In this document: in pieces, positions 47,305 to 58,149 of the stretch
Layout of the letters: each line of letters starts with the position of its first letter
Position numbering within the stretch: position 1 is the stretch's first letter
The notes under the pieces: generated by a model
Told to the model about the DNA's origin: nothing
What the model saw: only the letters and a program-made list of their open reading frames with translations
Databases searched by the model: none
Assembly (NCBI GenBank): GCA_016987375.1
Contig: PJRA01000376.1
Span: 1 to 64,000, forward strand
Length of the DNA stretch: 64,000 nt
Direction of reading: 5' to 3'
DNA from: Brachionus koreanus
Taxonomy: Eukaryota > Rotifera > Eurotatoria > Ploima > Brachionidae
Program-made: the position numbers and the translations under genes

Positions 47305-49311
47305 ATGAATTTATTTATTCTAACAGTCTTACTATTGATGAACGTAAGAGGCAAAAAGTTCGACTCAGACTATTGTCCGTCTTTGGACAATTTGTGGAAA
47401 TTTAACTGCTCTAACAAAGAGCTAAAGTGGTCGAATTTGGTCAAATTGGAGTTGAATGTAAGAGCAAGCAACTACCTTGATTTGTCAAGCAACTTGTTCA
47501 GCACAGAGCCTCAGGGAGAAATTATAAAAAATTTGTCATTCAATCTATTCAAGCAACTAAACTCGACCCTCAATCTTTCATCGAATCAATTTGGCCAAAT
47601 AGAATCACATGCATTCTATTACACATCGTCCATTATTGAGGATCCAAAGGACCTAGAGCTCAACAAATCAGGCCTAAAAATTCTCGAGCTCAATGAGCTC
47701 GATCTTTCAAACAACTCGTTTCAAATAATACCATGGAATTCAGTGAAAAATTTGTACAAATTGGTTACACTCAGACTGAGCCAGAATCCGATCAAAAAGC
47801 TCGACATGGGAGACATGGCCGACTCATCAGAGACATACTTTGTCAAATTCTCAAATCTTTATCTTAACAACTCTTTAGTAGAGTATGTAAATCCAGCAGT
47901 GTTTGACTTAGTAAAAAATTTAAAGCTTCTAGACCTTTCTGGCAATCAAATAAAGTATATAGATAATTTTTCAAATAAAGGTCTAACTAGTCTTTACCTC
48001 TTTAACAATCCCCTCAAATGTGACTGTAGATTGTTGTGGTTCAAAAATTTTCTGCTTAAAAAAAACTCCAGATCGGACGATTATAAAAACAGTCAACAAA
48101 CTTGTTTGGGAAATCTAAAGACAATTAACAAAAATTACATTGTCGAAACAAAAAATTTATTTGTTAATACAACAAATTTTTTAATTACAAACAGTTTTTT
48201 GGCTAGTAATGACTTAACAGCCGATTTAGCACTAAAACAAATAAATATTAAGGACATACAAGATAATAATTTTTTTTGTGATTTAAAAATTAAAAATCAC
48301 ATAAAAAATTTAGGTTTTTACAAAGACAAATTGCTAAAGATAAGACTAAATTGTGAAGTGGAAGGCTTCCCGAAGCCTTACGTCAAATGGCTAATGGGTT
48401 TAAAAGATGTAGTCAGAGACTTGGAATCTTCGGACAGCTTTCTAACTCATTCGGAAACAAAGAGAGAAAATTTGACATTCAAAGTTCACTCATCGCTAAC
48501 AATGAGCCTTGATTATCCCATTCGACAAGAGGAAATTTCATGCATTGCATTTTATATGTCTGATTCTAGGCCATCTAGCATACCCAAGCCAATTTATGCC
48601 AAACAAGGAGTCGTGTTTAACATTATAAACCGAAGTAAGGAGGAATATTTTATTAATCAAACACTGTCGTCCTTAAACTTTACCGAATTAACTTATCTAC
48701 CATCGGTACAAAGAAACATTTTCAAAGATCAACCTCTTATTTATTACATAATATTTGGTATATTGTTTTTATTCTGTTTTTTTGTGATTATTTTAGCTAG
48801 TGTTTGTCTAATACGTCATAAGCGCGCTGTCAAAAAAGAAGAACAAGATTACGCGTTTTCGGGCAGCGATTATAGCAGCATAAATAAGCGTAGCACTATT
48901 TATACTGGATCGAATTCGATTCGAGCCGATTCGACTACAACAGTTCCTCTAAAGCCCGATGTTATCCGAGAACATCACGATTTTAGTTCGATTAATGGAA
49001 ATTTCTATCGCACGCCATCAAGACCATCAAACTATTTGAACACATTGATGATTTCACCTGAGTCCATCAACCAAAACTATGACAATGAAAGTGTGTACAC
49101 AAATAACCACTCAATTCCGATCTATAATGGCTCTCGCATAATGCATCAATCGTTCGACCAAAATCCAGTCGACAACTCGTTCTTCGACGATACGAGATCT
49201 TCGTCGCGATTTTCTTCCAAGACTTTTGAGGAAAATACTGATGAATACTTGGAACCTAAATTTGACGATTTACGCAAGCCAAAAAAACACATCAAACAGT
49301 CTATGATTTAA
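47305..49311 (+). CDS. Single-pass LRR plus Ig-like transmembrane protein
   Basis: This single-exon gene gives 668 aa. Residues 1-16 are a signal peptide (MNLFILTVLLLMNVRG). Leucine-rich repeats run from about 50 to 235 (LDLSSNLFS, LNLSSNQFGQI, LDLSNNSFQIIP, LRLSQNPIKKL, LDLSGNQIKYI). An LRR C-terminal cap follows (NPLKCDCRLLWFKNFLL). An Ig-like domain lies at about 345-430 (LNCEVEGFPKPYVKWL with the Trp, paired with EISCIAFY). The transmembrane helix is at about 480-503 (IIFGILFLFCFFVIILA), followed by a basic stop-transfer and a 160-residue Ser/Tyr-rich tail. Many N-glycosylation sequons are present. The architecture matches the LRR-Ig family (LINGO, AMIGO and kekkon types), which are neuronal or growth-factor-modulating receptors. 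I cannot assign an orthologue. Confidence 0.8.
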   Translation: MNLFILTVLLLMNVRGKKFDSDYCPSLDNLWKFNCSNKELKWSNLVKLELNVRASNYLDLSSNLFSTEPQGEIIKNLSFNLFKQLNSTLNLSSNQFGQIESHAFYYTSSIIEDPKDLELNKSGLKILELNELDLSNNSFQIIPWNSVKNLYKLVTLRLSQNPIKKLDMGDMADSSETYFVKFSNLYLNNSLVEYVNPAVFDLVKNLKLLDLSGNQIKYIDNFSNKGLTSLYLFNNPLKCDCRLLWFKNFLLKKNSRSDDYKNSQQTCLGNLKTINKNYIVETKNLFVNTTNFLITNSFLASNDLTADLALKQINIKDIQDNNFFCDLKIKNHIKNLGFYKDKLLKIRLNCEVEGFPKPYVKWLMGLKDVVRDLESSDSFLTHSETKRENLTFKVHSSLTMSLDYPIRQEEISCIAFYMSDSRPSSIPKPIYAKQGVVFNIINRSKEEYFINQTLSSLNFTELTYLPSVQRNIFKDQPLIYYIIFGILFLFCFFVIILASVCLIRHKRAVKKEEQDYAFSGSDYSSINKRSTIYTGSNSIRADSTTTVPLKPDVIREHHDFSSINGNFYRTPSRPSNYLNTLMISPESINQNYDNESVYTNNHSIPIYNGSRIMHQSFDQNPVDNSFFDDTRSSSRFSSKTFEENTDEYLEPKFDDLRKPKKHIKQSMI

Positions 49312-49952
49312 GTTTTGTTATTAGCATTCTTTTTTTTAAATTAATTTTGTCTTTTGTATTTTGAGAAGCCTTTTTTTTTTGTTCAAGTAAATTTCTCTTA
49401 ATATATTTTTTTCAAGTTAAAAAGATTATGTTTCCAAAGTAAAAATATTTATTTGTAAATAGATTTTAATGTAAAAATTTTAACCATTTGAGACCTCTCG
49501 ATCCGGTGTCTTTAGATTAGTCAGCAGTTAGTTTAGAATGCTGCAGAGTGGTCGAGCACACAGATCATACACAATAAGTACACAAATTGCAGTTAAAAAT
49601 TAATTTTTTTTCTGATTAAGTTATGAAATTAATTTTAAAAAAATTTGATCAAATTAAAGATTTCTTCATTATTTTAAAATTTTATGAATTGAATTGTTTT
49701 TTACTTCTTTTTTTCTCTTTTTTTGTATAAAATTTTAATAAATAAATTTAGGTTTAATTTATTCAAATATTTAAAATTCATTTTTTATGTATGATTCGCA
49801 CTTAAACAAGCAAAAAATTGATTTGATCAACGCTAGTTTAATTAGAATCAAAATTTTAAGTAAATAAAATATTTAAAAAATAAATACAGCCTATTTATAT
49901 TCCAGAATTACCATGGATAGACAATGATCATGTAAATTTATATTTTTTATAA
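49312..49952. other. 3' flank of the LRR gene
   Basis: The first part is probably the 3' UTR. AATAAA-like strings occur, for example near 49738. The rest is AT-rich with no gene seen. Confidence 0.45.
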
Positions 49953-49960
49953 AAAAGTTC

Positions 49961-50362
49961 GGGGCTTGTCAAATTCATGACCAGATGTACACAAACAGAA
50001 TGGTCTTATTATGCTGGAAAGCTCATCGAGCCAAAATCAAAATCAAAGCCTCTTGTAAAATACAATTTGAGAAATAGAAAAAAATAATTTAAGAAATTTT
50101 TATTAAACTTTTTTATATAATTTTTATAATAATTTCAATTGTTAAAATTTTATTTGACTAATTATATTAAATTTAGTTAAAAACATTTTTTTAAAATTAT
50201 ATGACCAGAAAAAAAAAGGGTAAGAGTGATTGACAAAAAAAATTTTGTTCACAAAATTTACTTTATAATTTTTATTGAATAATTTTGAGATCATAAAATT
50301 AATTATTCGAATTTTTTAAGTAAAAAAAAAGTGACCATCTGGTCATGAATTTGACAAGCCCC
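49961..50362. mobile_element. 402-bp terminal-inverted-repeat element (MITE)
   Basis: The left end GGGGCTTGTCAAATTCATGA (continuing CCAGATG) is repeated inverted at the right end, giving perfect 27-bp terminal inverted repeats. The interior has no coding capacity. The flanks are AAAAGTTC (49953-49960) on the left and AAAAGTTT (50363-50370) on the right, an 8-bp target-site duplication with one mismatch. Eight-bp duplications are typical of hAT and P-type transposases. The near-identical TIRs suggest a fairly recent insertion. Confidence 0.82.
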
Positions 50363-50638
50363 AAAAGTTTTGCTTTTCGTTTGAATTTGTTTGTTTAAAT
50401 GAGGACAGACTAGCTAAAATCTAGTTAAATTATTTTAAATGAGACATCAATATAAACGTTTTAAATAAGCCTGATGCATCATCAATGAGGAGTGATAAAT
50501 TGCATCATGAATCATTAATGGAAAATTGATGAAAATTTAAAATTTTTTACCAACAAAAATTAATTAAACTAGACACAATTATTAAATTTATTTAGTGGCT
50601 AGTCATTATTCAGATTTTGACGTTTTAAATTAATCCTC

Positions 50639-50685
50639 ATTTGATTCTTTTAATATTTTTATATTTGGTATTAAAAGAATCAAAT
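50639..50685. repeat. Perfect 16-bp hairpin
   Basis: ATTTGATTCTTTTAAT at 50639-50654 is followed after 15 nt by its exact reverse complement at 50670-50685. It could form a stable hairpin in DNA or RNA, or be a transposon footprint. No adjacent gene explains it. Confidence 0.6.
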
Positions 50686-52282
50686 ATTTGATTTCTCTTT
50701 TGACTTCCGCACACATTTGTCTTAAAGTTGATTTAATCATGCATTGATTGAACTATTGACGGTAATTATTTACAAAATCAAAAAAAAATTAAAAATTTAC
50801 TAGCAGCTGCATTTATTTTATTTAAAACTTTTTTTTATAATAATAAAAAAAGCAAATTTTAAAAGTAATAAAAAGCTATTAAATTGGAAAAATAAATAGA
50901 AACAAAATAGAAAAGAATTCTATTATTAAGATTATACATGAAAAAATTAATTAGCACCAAATTAAAAAGAAAAACACTTGCTAACTTTTAAACTTCATCT
51001 TTTAATAAAAATTGAATTCTAATTTAAAACAAAGTAGCCCAATTTTTTTTCTTTGATACTTATTTAATTGAATTTTCTTTAATTAATATAATTTTGGAAT
51101 TATAAAAAAGCAACTTTTTTTTTAAAAAAACAAAAGAAAAAAATTAAATGTATATAATAATGCAACTCAAGACGCTGAAGCATTACCAAAAAACAAGAGA
51201 TTTCATAGAATAAATAGACTTGCAAACTAAGAAAAAAAGGATGCAAAAAAAACAATTTTTTTGAAGTAAAAACCGGTGAGACATGAGAAAAATTTACGTA
51301 TCTGATAACAGACATTCAAATCATCAGGTAGAACTAGAGTTCTTAGGCTTGTCTAACAAATGTGGAAAGAATAAAAAAATTTAATGTCATAAGTAAAAAA
51401 AAAAGATTTTTTTTTAATTTATCTTGTAGCATTTTAATCAAATGTAGATTAAAAAAAATTGGTATCAAATAATAAAAATAAAAAATTATTGTTTTTTTAT
51501 TTTTATGTATTATCTTATTTTTTGTGGTTATTCTAACAAAATTTCGGGTTTTTTATTAAAAATTTGTGGTATTCAAACTAAATTTCTCTTTTAAATAAAG
51601 CATTTTTAATTCTTAAAAAATTTCAATTAATTTTAAGAAAAAATATTTGTAAATAATTATCTTTACCATCACTTAGTAAGATAATTAAAGATGTTTTAAT
51701 TCAATTTTACAAAATTATTTTGTAAATTTGGTTTAAAGAATAAATTAGTAAGTGAAAAATAAAGTGGTTTGAGATTTCGAATTTTAGATGCGATCGAATT
51801 TTTATTTTGGGAATAACTAACCTTTAAAAATATTAACAATGTAAGAAAAATGAATAGAATGGAAAATGCTCAAGTTTGTTTTTGGGCATAACACTTTCTA
51901 AGTGTTAAAAAGTCAAAAAAAAAATCTATAAATTTAAAAATTAGTAAGTTTTTGAAAATTTAAACCATTTTTTTAGAATAGAGTGAGATTTAATTACTAG
52001 AAAATAAATTACTTTAAAATTTAATCTCAATTTTTAATTAATTGTGACATTTTTTGTAATGCATTTTATTTAAAAATATTTTTTCAAATAAATAAAAAAA
52101 TGTTTTTTGAACCAGTTAGAATCAAATTTTCATTTAATAAATTAGAGAATTAAAAAAATGTAATTTTTTTGATTGCTTTTTCAGACTAATTTTTAATCAA
52201 TTTTCAAAAATAAATAATAATATTCAAATAATAATAAATTTATCATGTTTTAATTGAACAAAAATGAAGACTTTCAAACATA
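50686..52282. other. Intergenic, AT-rich
   Basis: This spacer lies between the hairpin and the REV1-like gene. It holds low-complexity frames only. The last few hundred bases should include that gene's promoter. Confidence 0.5.
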
Positions 52283-53274
52283 ATGCAGCGACCAGATGAA
52301 AAAAAAACTGGAAAAGATTGGAACTGGACCTCTTACTTCTCAGCCAAGAAACAAAAACTACTTCATCAATATAATCAGGAAAAAAGTGAATATGTTGATG
52401 AAAATGAAACCAAAAGTCTGTTCAGAAATATTGGAATTTTTGTGAACGGCTATACTAATCCAACTGCAATTGAACTAAAAGCTTTAATGATAAAACATGG
52501 TGGATTTTACTTTGAATACATGAACGAGAGAGTAAATTACATAATTGCTTCAAATCTGGCTCATTCCAAGGCCCTTGCTCTAAAAAACAAAACTGTAATA
52601 AAGCCAGAATGGATTGTTGATTGTATTAAGGCTAAAAAATTGCTCAGTATCGACAACTATTTGTTGGTAACGAGTGCACATGACAAAGCCCAAAATAAGC
52701 TTACCATCTACATTAATAAAGACAATTTAAAAAAAGGTAATACATTTATTCGATTATGTTATTATTAATTTAAATTAATAATGATGTTTTTTAAGAAGGT
52801 AAAACAAAGAGAAAAAGTAAAAGCATTGATTACATTGATTTATCTCAGTCTACGTTAAGAGACAACTTAGAGACAAAAGATCAAGACCAAGAAAAATATC
52901 TAACAGATTATTTAGATTTTGAAGAAAGGCTTGAAAAATTCAAGTGCATAAGTGGCTGCTCTGTAAATATCAAAAATTTGAGTAATTATGATAGAGAAAT
53001 TGAATGGCTTAAATGTTTTTTAAATGACTGGATTATTTGGACTTGCTGTAAGGAAAAAATTGATCAACAAGATTTAACTAAATTTCAAAATTATCTATCG
53101 CACATTCTTTTAGTTAAAAAAGAAATTGATTTTGTAAGAATTTCACTGAAAATAATGAAAAAATTAATTGTCATTAATGGGTCCGTTGAGTGGACTGAGG
53201 CTTTTAATGAAATTTCTTCATCTATTCAATCTCTTTTTTTTGAAAAATACGACAGTACCTTAAATTTAGACTAG
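52283..53274 (+). CDS. REV1-like protein with BRCT and C-terminal domain but no polymerase core
   Basis: Two exons (52283-52736 and 52796-53274, with a 59-bp GT-AG intron) join in phase to 310 aa. Residues 12-25 contain the DWNWTSYFSAKKQKL segment that precedes the BRCT domain in REV1 proteins. The BRCT domain follows at about 45-130 (NIGIFVNGYTNPTAIELKAL, MIKHGG, YIIASNLAHSKALALK, VIKPEWIVDCIKAKKLLS). A charged linker of about 80 residues leads to a helical domain at about 212-310. Its features (EIEWLKCFLNDWI, FQNYLSHILLVKKEIDFV, LKIMKKLIV, EKYDSTLNL) match the REV1 C-terminal domain, which binds REV7 and the Y-family polymerases. The whole catalytic palm, fingers, thumb, little finger and ubiquitin-binding motifs of REV1 (about 1,250 aa in human) are absent. 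It might act as a scaffold, or as a regulator competing with full REV1, if one exists elsewhere. Identification is from family memory. Confidence 0.8.
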
Positions 53275-53486
53275 AATTATGCAAGCAACTAATTTGAATT
53301 AAATTTTGTAAAAAAAAAATTTAAAAAGAGCTTTTAACAATGCTTTTCTTGTTTTCAAAATTTTTGCGTCATTCAAGGTGTAAATAAAAATATTTTATAT
53401 GCTTATTAATTATGATAAAGAAAAATATTCAATGTCTGTCTTAAATTAATTTAATGATTTTTTTTCACATTTTATTTTCTAAAATT

Positions 53487-54590
53487 TCAAATTTTTAATA
53501 AATGATTAATAATTTTATATTTGTCAAATTTTTTTCGACTATGATTTGATCTGTAATCACTAATAAAAGTTAAATAACTCGTTTCAAATGGTTTAAACGA
53601 CAACTTTTCAATTTTGTTCAATTTTATAAAAATGTCCACTTTAGTAATCAAGTCCTCAATTTGACTTTTTTGATCCAATAAATCATATTCACAAAATTCA
53701 ACTAAATCATCAGCAATAATTTGCTTATTCTGAATTGATCTCTTTAAATCTTTATATTTATTTTCAAAATTTTGAAAATTTTCAATCAACAATTTAACAT
53801 GAAGTCTCTCGTTGACCATTTCTTTGAACTCGTTTAAATTGATATCCTTTGGAAGCTTTTTTAACTCTAATTTAGAAATAATATCCCTGACAAGTCCGTT
53901 GTTACGCAAGAACATTTCATTGTTTGCTTTAAAATGAGAATCAAGTAATTTTTCACTTAACTCTAATTCGTTTTTCAGATATCCAAATTTTTCCATTATG
54001 TATTCACTGTAGCATTCTTGATAAAACTTTTTACCATCTAAAAACTCATTACTCTGCACCAAAGTTTCTTTTTCTAAAAATCGTTCTGTTCGTTTGACCA
54101 TATAATCAATATAATTTGTCTCAAAATTTTGAGCATGCATGTTTTTCAATTCTTCTTTAATTGCTTTGTATTTTAATGATATGAAATAAAAGTTTACTTC
54201 ATCCATTTTTTGAGTTTTTAACTTCGAATTGAACAATTCACTGAAACCTGATTTGAATTGATCGTTTTGCAATTGATCAAAATTGAGCTGGAAAATCATC
54301 TTTACATTCGTTAAATTTTTGCTATTCTGATCGAATATTTCAAGTTGTTTTTGATAATTTTCATCCAAAATGGCTTCAATTCTGCTTAAACGATGAGTTG
54401 AATATTCTTTTATGAATGAAGTATTCTTTTCTGTACCATTGAACTGAAGTCTACAAAGTGGACATTCTTTTGATGTCAATATGGATACACATTTCTGGCA
54501 AAATGTATGTCTACATGGCAACAAAAAAACTGGCAGTCGATTTAGATCATATTCATTTAAGCAAATAGGGCATTCTTCGAATTGCTCCAT
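53487..54590 (-). CDS. RING-finger, coiled-coil protein (probable E3 ubiquitin ligase)
   Basis: This single exon gives 367 aa. An N-terminal C3HC4 RING uses C7, C10, C26, H28, C31, C34, C43 and C46 (CPIC, LPCRHTFCQKC, CPLC). This arrangement binds two zinc ions and recruits E2 enzymes. The remaining 320 residues are highly charged and predicted mostly helical, with coiled-coil-like heptads. There is no B-box, NHL or SPRY domain, so it resembles the TRIM/RNF N-terminal class without a known substrate domain. It is tail to tail with the REV1-like gene (212 bp between stops). No orthologue is recognised. Confidence 0.75.
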   Translation of the reverse strand: MEQFEECPICLNEYDLNRLPVFLLPCRHTFCQKCVSILTSKECPLCRLQFNGTEKNTSFIKEYSTHRLSRIEAILDENYQKQLEIFDQNSKNLTNVKMIFQLNFDQLQNDQFKSGFSELFNSKLKTQKMDEVNFYFISLKYKAIKEELKNMHAQNFETNYIDYMVKRTERFLEKETLVQSNEFLDGKKFYQECYSEYIMEKFGYLKNELELSEKLLDSHFKANNEMFLRNNGLVRDIISKLELKKLPKDINLNEFKEMVNERLHVKLLIENFQNFENKYKDLKRSIQNKQIIADDLVEFCEYDLLDQKSQIEDLITKVDIFIKLNKIEKLSFKPFETSYLTFISDYRSNHSRKKFDKYKIINHLLKI

Positions 54591-57475
54591 ACAACTTTGG
54601 TAAAATTTCTGTATCAGCTTTAATTTTTTGTTATTTTTCTATTTAAAAAAACTCCGATGCGCTTGACATATTTTGCATAATAATTATTTTAAAATACTAA
54701 ATTAGGGAAAAATCGATTGAATTTAGTTTTTTCCGAATATGAAAAATTAAATTTAAAAAAAAATCATTCTTCATAGTTTCACTGAGTTAAGTTTATTTAA
54801 AATCCAAAAAAAAAATAAAATAAGGTTTTTAGAAATATTCTTTTTGGATGCAAAACTACTCAGTTTATTCATAGATGTTAATAAGAAAATTTTTATCTTG
54901 AATGACAAGTATGGAATAAAATTTAATTTTATGGAAATAATTTAATTAATTGAGAATCCTAAAAATTTATTTTGAAAAAAGCTTATTATAATAAAATTTT
55001 GATTAGCAATAGGTGTTAACTTTTTAATCCATGCATGAAAAATGTTCTAATTAATTTTATCCAGACTTTCTTTTTTGGTAAAATATTTTTAAACTTTGAT
55101 ATCAGATATTTTTAATTGTTTAAATTTTTTTAAAATTGATTTCAATCATTTCAATACTAGCTATCTTGTTTGGCTTGTTTGATCAATGGTTAAAAAAAAA
55201 AGTCACTTAAATTTTTATGTATCTTTTTTATACTTTTTTATTAATCTAAACCAATAAAGCAATTGAATTAAATATAGTTGAGATCAACCATATGTTTTTT
55301 AAATAAATAAAATTTAAAAGTAAGGAGATGTGAAACACAATAATAAAAATATCTGTAATCTTTCTTGACTTTTTTCATTATCTCTCCCATCAAAAATGAG
55401 CATATTTAAAATAAAATAAAAAGAAAAAATCACTAAAAAATTAAACTTTCTATATTTAGAATGAAATAAAAATTAGCATTTATTTTTAGAAAAATTCAAT
55501 ATAATTCTAGAAATAAAGGATAGGATTTTAATTAATTTGTTTAAGTAAAATAAATATAAATAAACGAGAGGAGTTTTTATACTTTCCTTTAAAAATTTAA
55601 ATTTATTTTTAATTGATATATATACCCACTTTTTGGTGACTGGCAAAAAAAAAATTTTCATTTCCTTACAACTAGATTACTTTTATGTTAATAAAAAATT
55701 AAATTTTTGTTAGATATTTACAAAAAGAGAGGGAGATTAATTTTAGCCATATGAAAATTTTCCTCAAATTTGATTAGAAAAATAAATACTATGAAATCAA
55801 ATAAATTTTTTCTTTATAATTTTAGAAAATTAAAAAAAAATGTTTTTTAATTCATTAATGAGTATAAATTAATTATTGAAACAAAATAAGACTTAAACAT
55901 GCATATTTTAAATTTCAAAATTATTTATAATAAAAAAAAATGCAAAATTAAAATCTTCATTAAATGCTTTTCTTTATAAGGACATTGAATTTTTTTTATT
56001 TGGAAAAAGCATTTTTATTTATGTGAAATGTCTTAAATAATTCATAGATTAAAAAAAATATATAGACAATTAAATATATGCACATAAAAATAACTGTACT
56101 TTATGTGATATGAAAAAGAAATTATTAAATTAAGAAAATCTATAATTTGTTTACCTCCTAAAATAATTTTTAGATGATAAATAAACAGTCGTAAGAAGCA
56201 TATTCCAAAAATCCAAATATATTCCAATTAACATGTTGTTCTACATTTATTTATTCAATTTTTTCATCTGATTACAATTATTAATTACTTCCTTTTTATG
56301 AAAAAATTTCAGTTATAAATTTATATTTGATTAAAAATTAATAATAAGTAAATTAATCGATTTTCAAAAAAAGGAGTCGTATTTTTACTTTTTAAATATA
56401 GTTCTTAGAAGAAATATCGAATAAATTTCTCTATGAAAATCTCACTTGACCCTAAATATCAGTCAAAAACTCTATGTCCTTTAGTGTTTGGCGGCAGCCA
56501 ACTTTGGTCGTCGATTGACGTATGAGAACCGTTTATAAAAATTCCGGCCTTTTTGAAGCCGGCCACTTAAGAGTTTGAAAAAAAAAATGCTAATTTTTAA
56601 TATTTTAAAATATTTTTTCTTTTTCAAACCTTTTAGATTAGGAAATTTTTGAATAATTCTTTTAATATTTTTCAAAAATCTCAAAATTTAATAAAAAGCT
56701 ATAATAAATTGTTTAATTAATTACAAAAAAAATTTAATAAAATTTAAAAAAATTAATTTTTCAAATCTCTTTAATTTTAGTTACAATAAAAAACAACTTT
56801 TAGACCAAAACCGTCCATAAGAAAAATTACCAGATGTGTTCGACTGAAATTAATATGAATAACTAAAAATTAAATCAATAACCGAATTAAGTTCGATAAT
56901 AAGGAAACTTGATAGTCCGGAATTGATAAAAATTAAAAAATGTCGGATAAAGAAATATTTTATTACATTTTTGTAACTAAATTTAATAAATTTTTGTTTT
57001 GATATCTAAAGTCAAATTTGTACAATTTCTTTTAACTCTAGTTCATCAATTTTCTGTTTTTAAACAATTAACTTTATTTTAAATTACAAACACTATAATG
57101 CTTTTTTTATATTAGATATAAGAAAAAAAAATAATAACTTAATCGGTCGGATTACAAAAAAAAATTAACAAATTAATATAGTTTTGCTTGAAAAGTGAAA
57201 AAATTTATGTCGGACGGAATTCAGAAATTATCTGACATGTTATGCCGGATAATTTAAATAATTTACGATGTAATATATCAAGAAGTAATGTAGATGTTCT
57301 ATCTAGTACTACCAATAGAAATATAATTTAAAAATATAGTTACTACGATATATAATAAAGTTATCAAAATTTGAAGTTGATTTTTTTATTAGATCTAGGA
57401 AATAAACCAATTATTGTTTTTAAAAATTGTTTTTTAGGCTTGTAGATTTTAATTATATAATATATGGAAAGTGGC
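54591..57475. other. AT-rich intergenic region with one GC-rich patch
   Basis: Apart from a patch at about 56490-56572, the sequence is low complexity with no gene I can support. The frames at 55473-55661, 56042-56227 and 57517-57726 are A/T translations without domain character. Confidence 0.5.
56494..56572. repeat. GC-rich patch related to 63.63-63.71 kb
   Basis: This patch contains CAGCCAACTTTGG, CCGTTTATAAA, CCGGCCTTTTTGAAGCCGGC and a final CCAC-type end. A similar order (CAGTCAGCTTTGGCCGGCC, TGTATAAACGGCC, GGCCGGCCACC) occurs at 63629-63711. They are likely copies of a short interspersed, palindromic GC-rich element. Confidence 0.45.
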
Positions 57476-57476
57476 N
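57476..57476. other. Single N in assembly
   Basis: One unresolved base lies next to a 48-bp segment that recurs before the 60.77 kb gap. Confidence 0.99.
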
Positions 57477-57528
57477 AAAGCTGAATATTTAGATCAAATA
57501 TCAATGTTAAAATATTTTGATTTTTTTT
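57477..57528 (+). repeat. Direct repeat of 60718-60765
   Basis: AAAGCTGAATATTTAGATCA and the following 28 bases recur at 60718-60765 with a single difference. The second copy is cut off by the N gap. This is either a true duplication around the retroelement or an assembly duplication. Confidence 0.8.
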
Positions 57529-57538
57529 CACAAAATGA

Positions 57539-57660
57539 GTATATCTTTGATATCTGAATACATTATTTGCATGTATTATTCATTCAAAGGCATTAAAAAA
57601 TCAAGTATATTTTTGATTTCTAAATACAATATTTGTATCTTTCATTCATTCAAAGGCATT
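57539..57660 (+). repeat. Two imperfect tandem units of about 62 bp
   Basis: Two adjacent units both run from a GTATATCTTTGA or GTATATTTTTGA start to a TTCATTCAAAGGCATT end. They lie just before the 5' LTR and are not part of it. Confidence 0.65.
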
Positions 57661-57665
57661 TATGG

Positions 57666-58031
57666 TGTCTTTGACAAAGACAACACAAAGTCACCATCTG
57701 ACTTGAACAGCTTATTCTTATTGTGACTGACTAACGCGCATACGCAGATATGGTTGCAACCAAGCAATTATATCTGCCATCTCAGTATTTTATTTTATTC
57801 GCACGCGTTAGTCAATCACAACACCATTTAAATTTTAAATCTGATTCTAATAACATTTTATTACACTTTTGTATTTTTACTAAATAAAACAATTTTATTT
57901 TCTTCGGCCTAAACTTTAATATTTAATTTTAGAACGGCCGTTTTCATTTACATATATAATCTTTTTAAATAAATTTCTTAACAAATAAAAAACCCTTTAT
58001 TTGTTTATCAATTGGTAACGTAAACACCACA
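57666..58031 (+). repeat. 5' LTR of Ty3/gypsy-like element
   Basis: The LTR begins TGTCTTTGACAAAGACAACA and ends ...CACCACA. It matches the 3' LTR at 62060-62414 along most of its length. It contains a 97-bp hairpin unit (57723-57819) and the shared CTTCGGCCTAA and AGAACGGCCGTTTTC blocks. A primer-binding-site-like TGGCGACTAGGA follows two bases later. Confidence 0.82.
57723..57819. repeat. 97-bp imperfect palindrome inside the LTR
   Basis: Outer arms GTGACTGACTAACGCG and CGCGTTAGTCAATCAC pair with one mismatch, and inner arms CGCAGATATGGTTGC and GCAATTATATCTGC pair further. The same unit is at 62116-62212 and, cut off, at 61846-61902. It could be a nested MITE or a structured regulatory part of the LTR. 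Confidence 0.7.
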
Positions 58032-58149
58032 TCTGGCGACTAGGATAAAACAAGAAGCGGAAAACGAGGAGCAACAACTCACTCAACAACAAAAAGTGCA
58101 GCAACAACTGCATATACAACAAATACTCGCACAACAACAGGTTAGTCAA

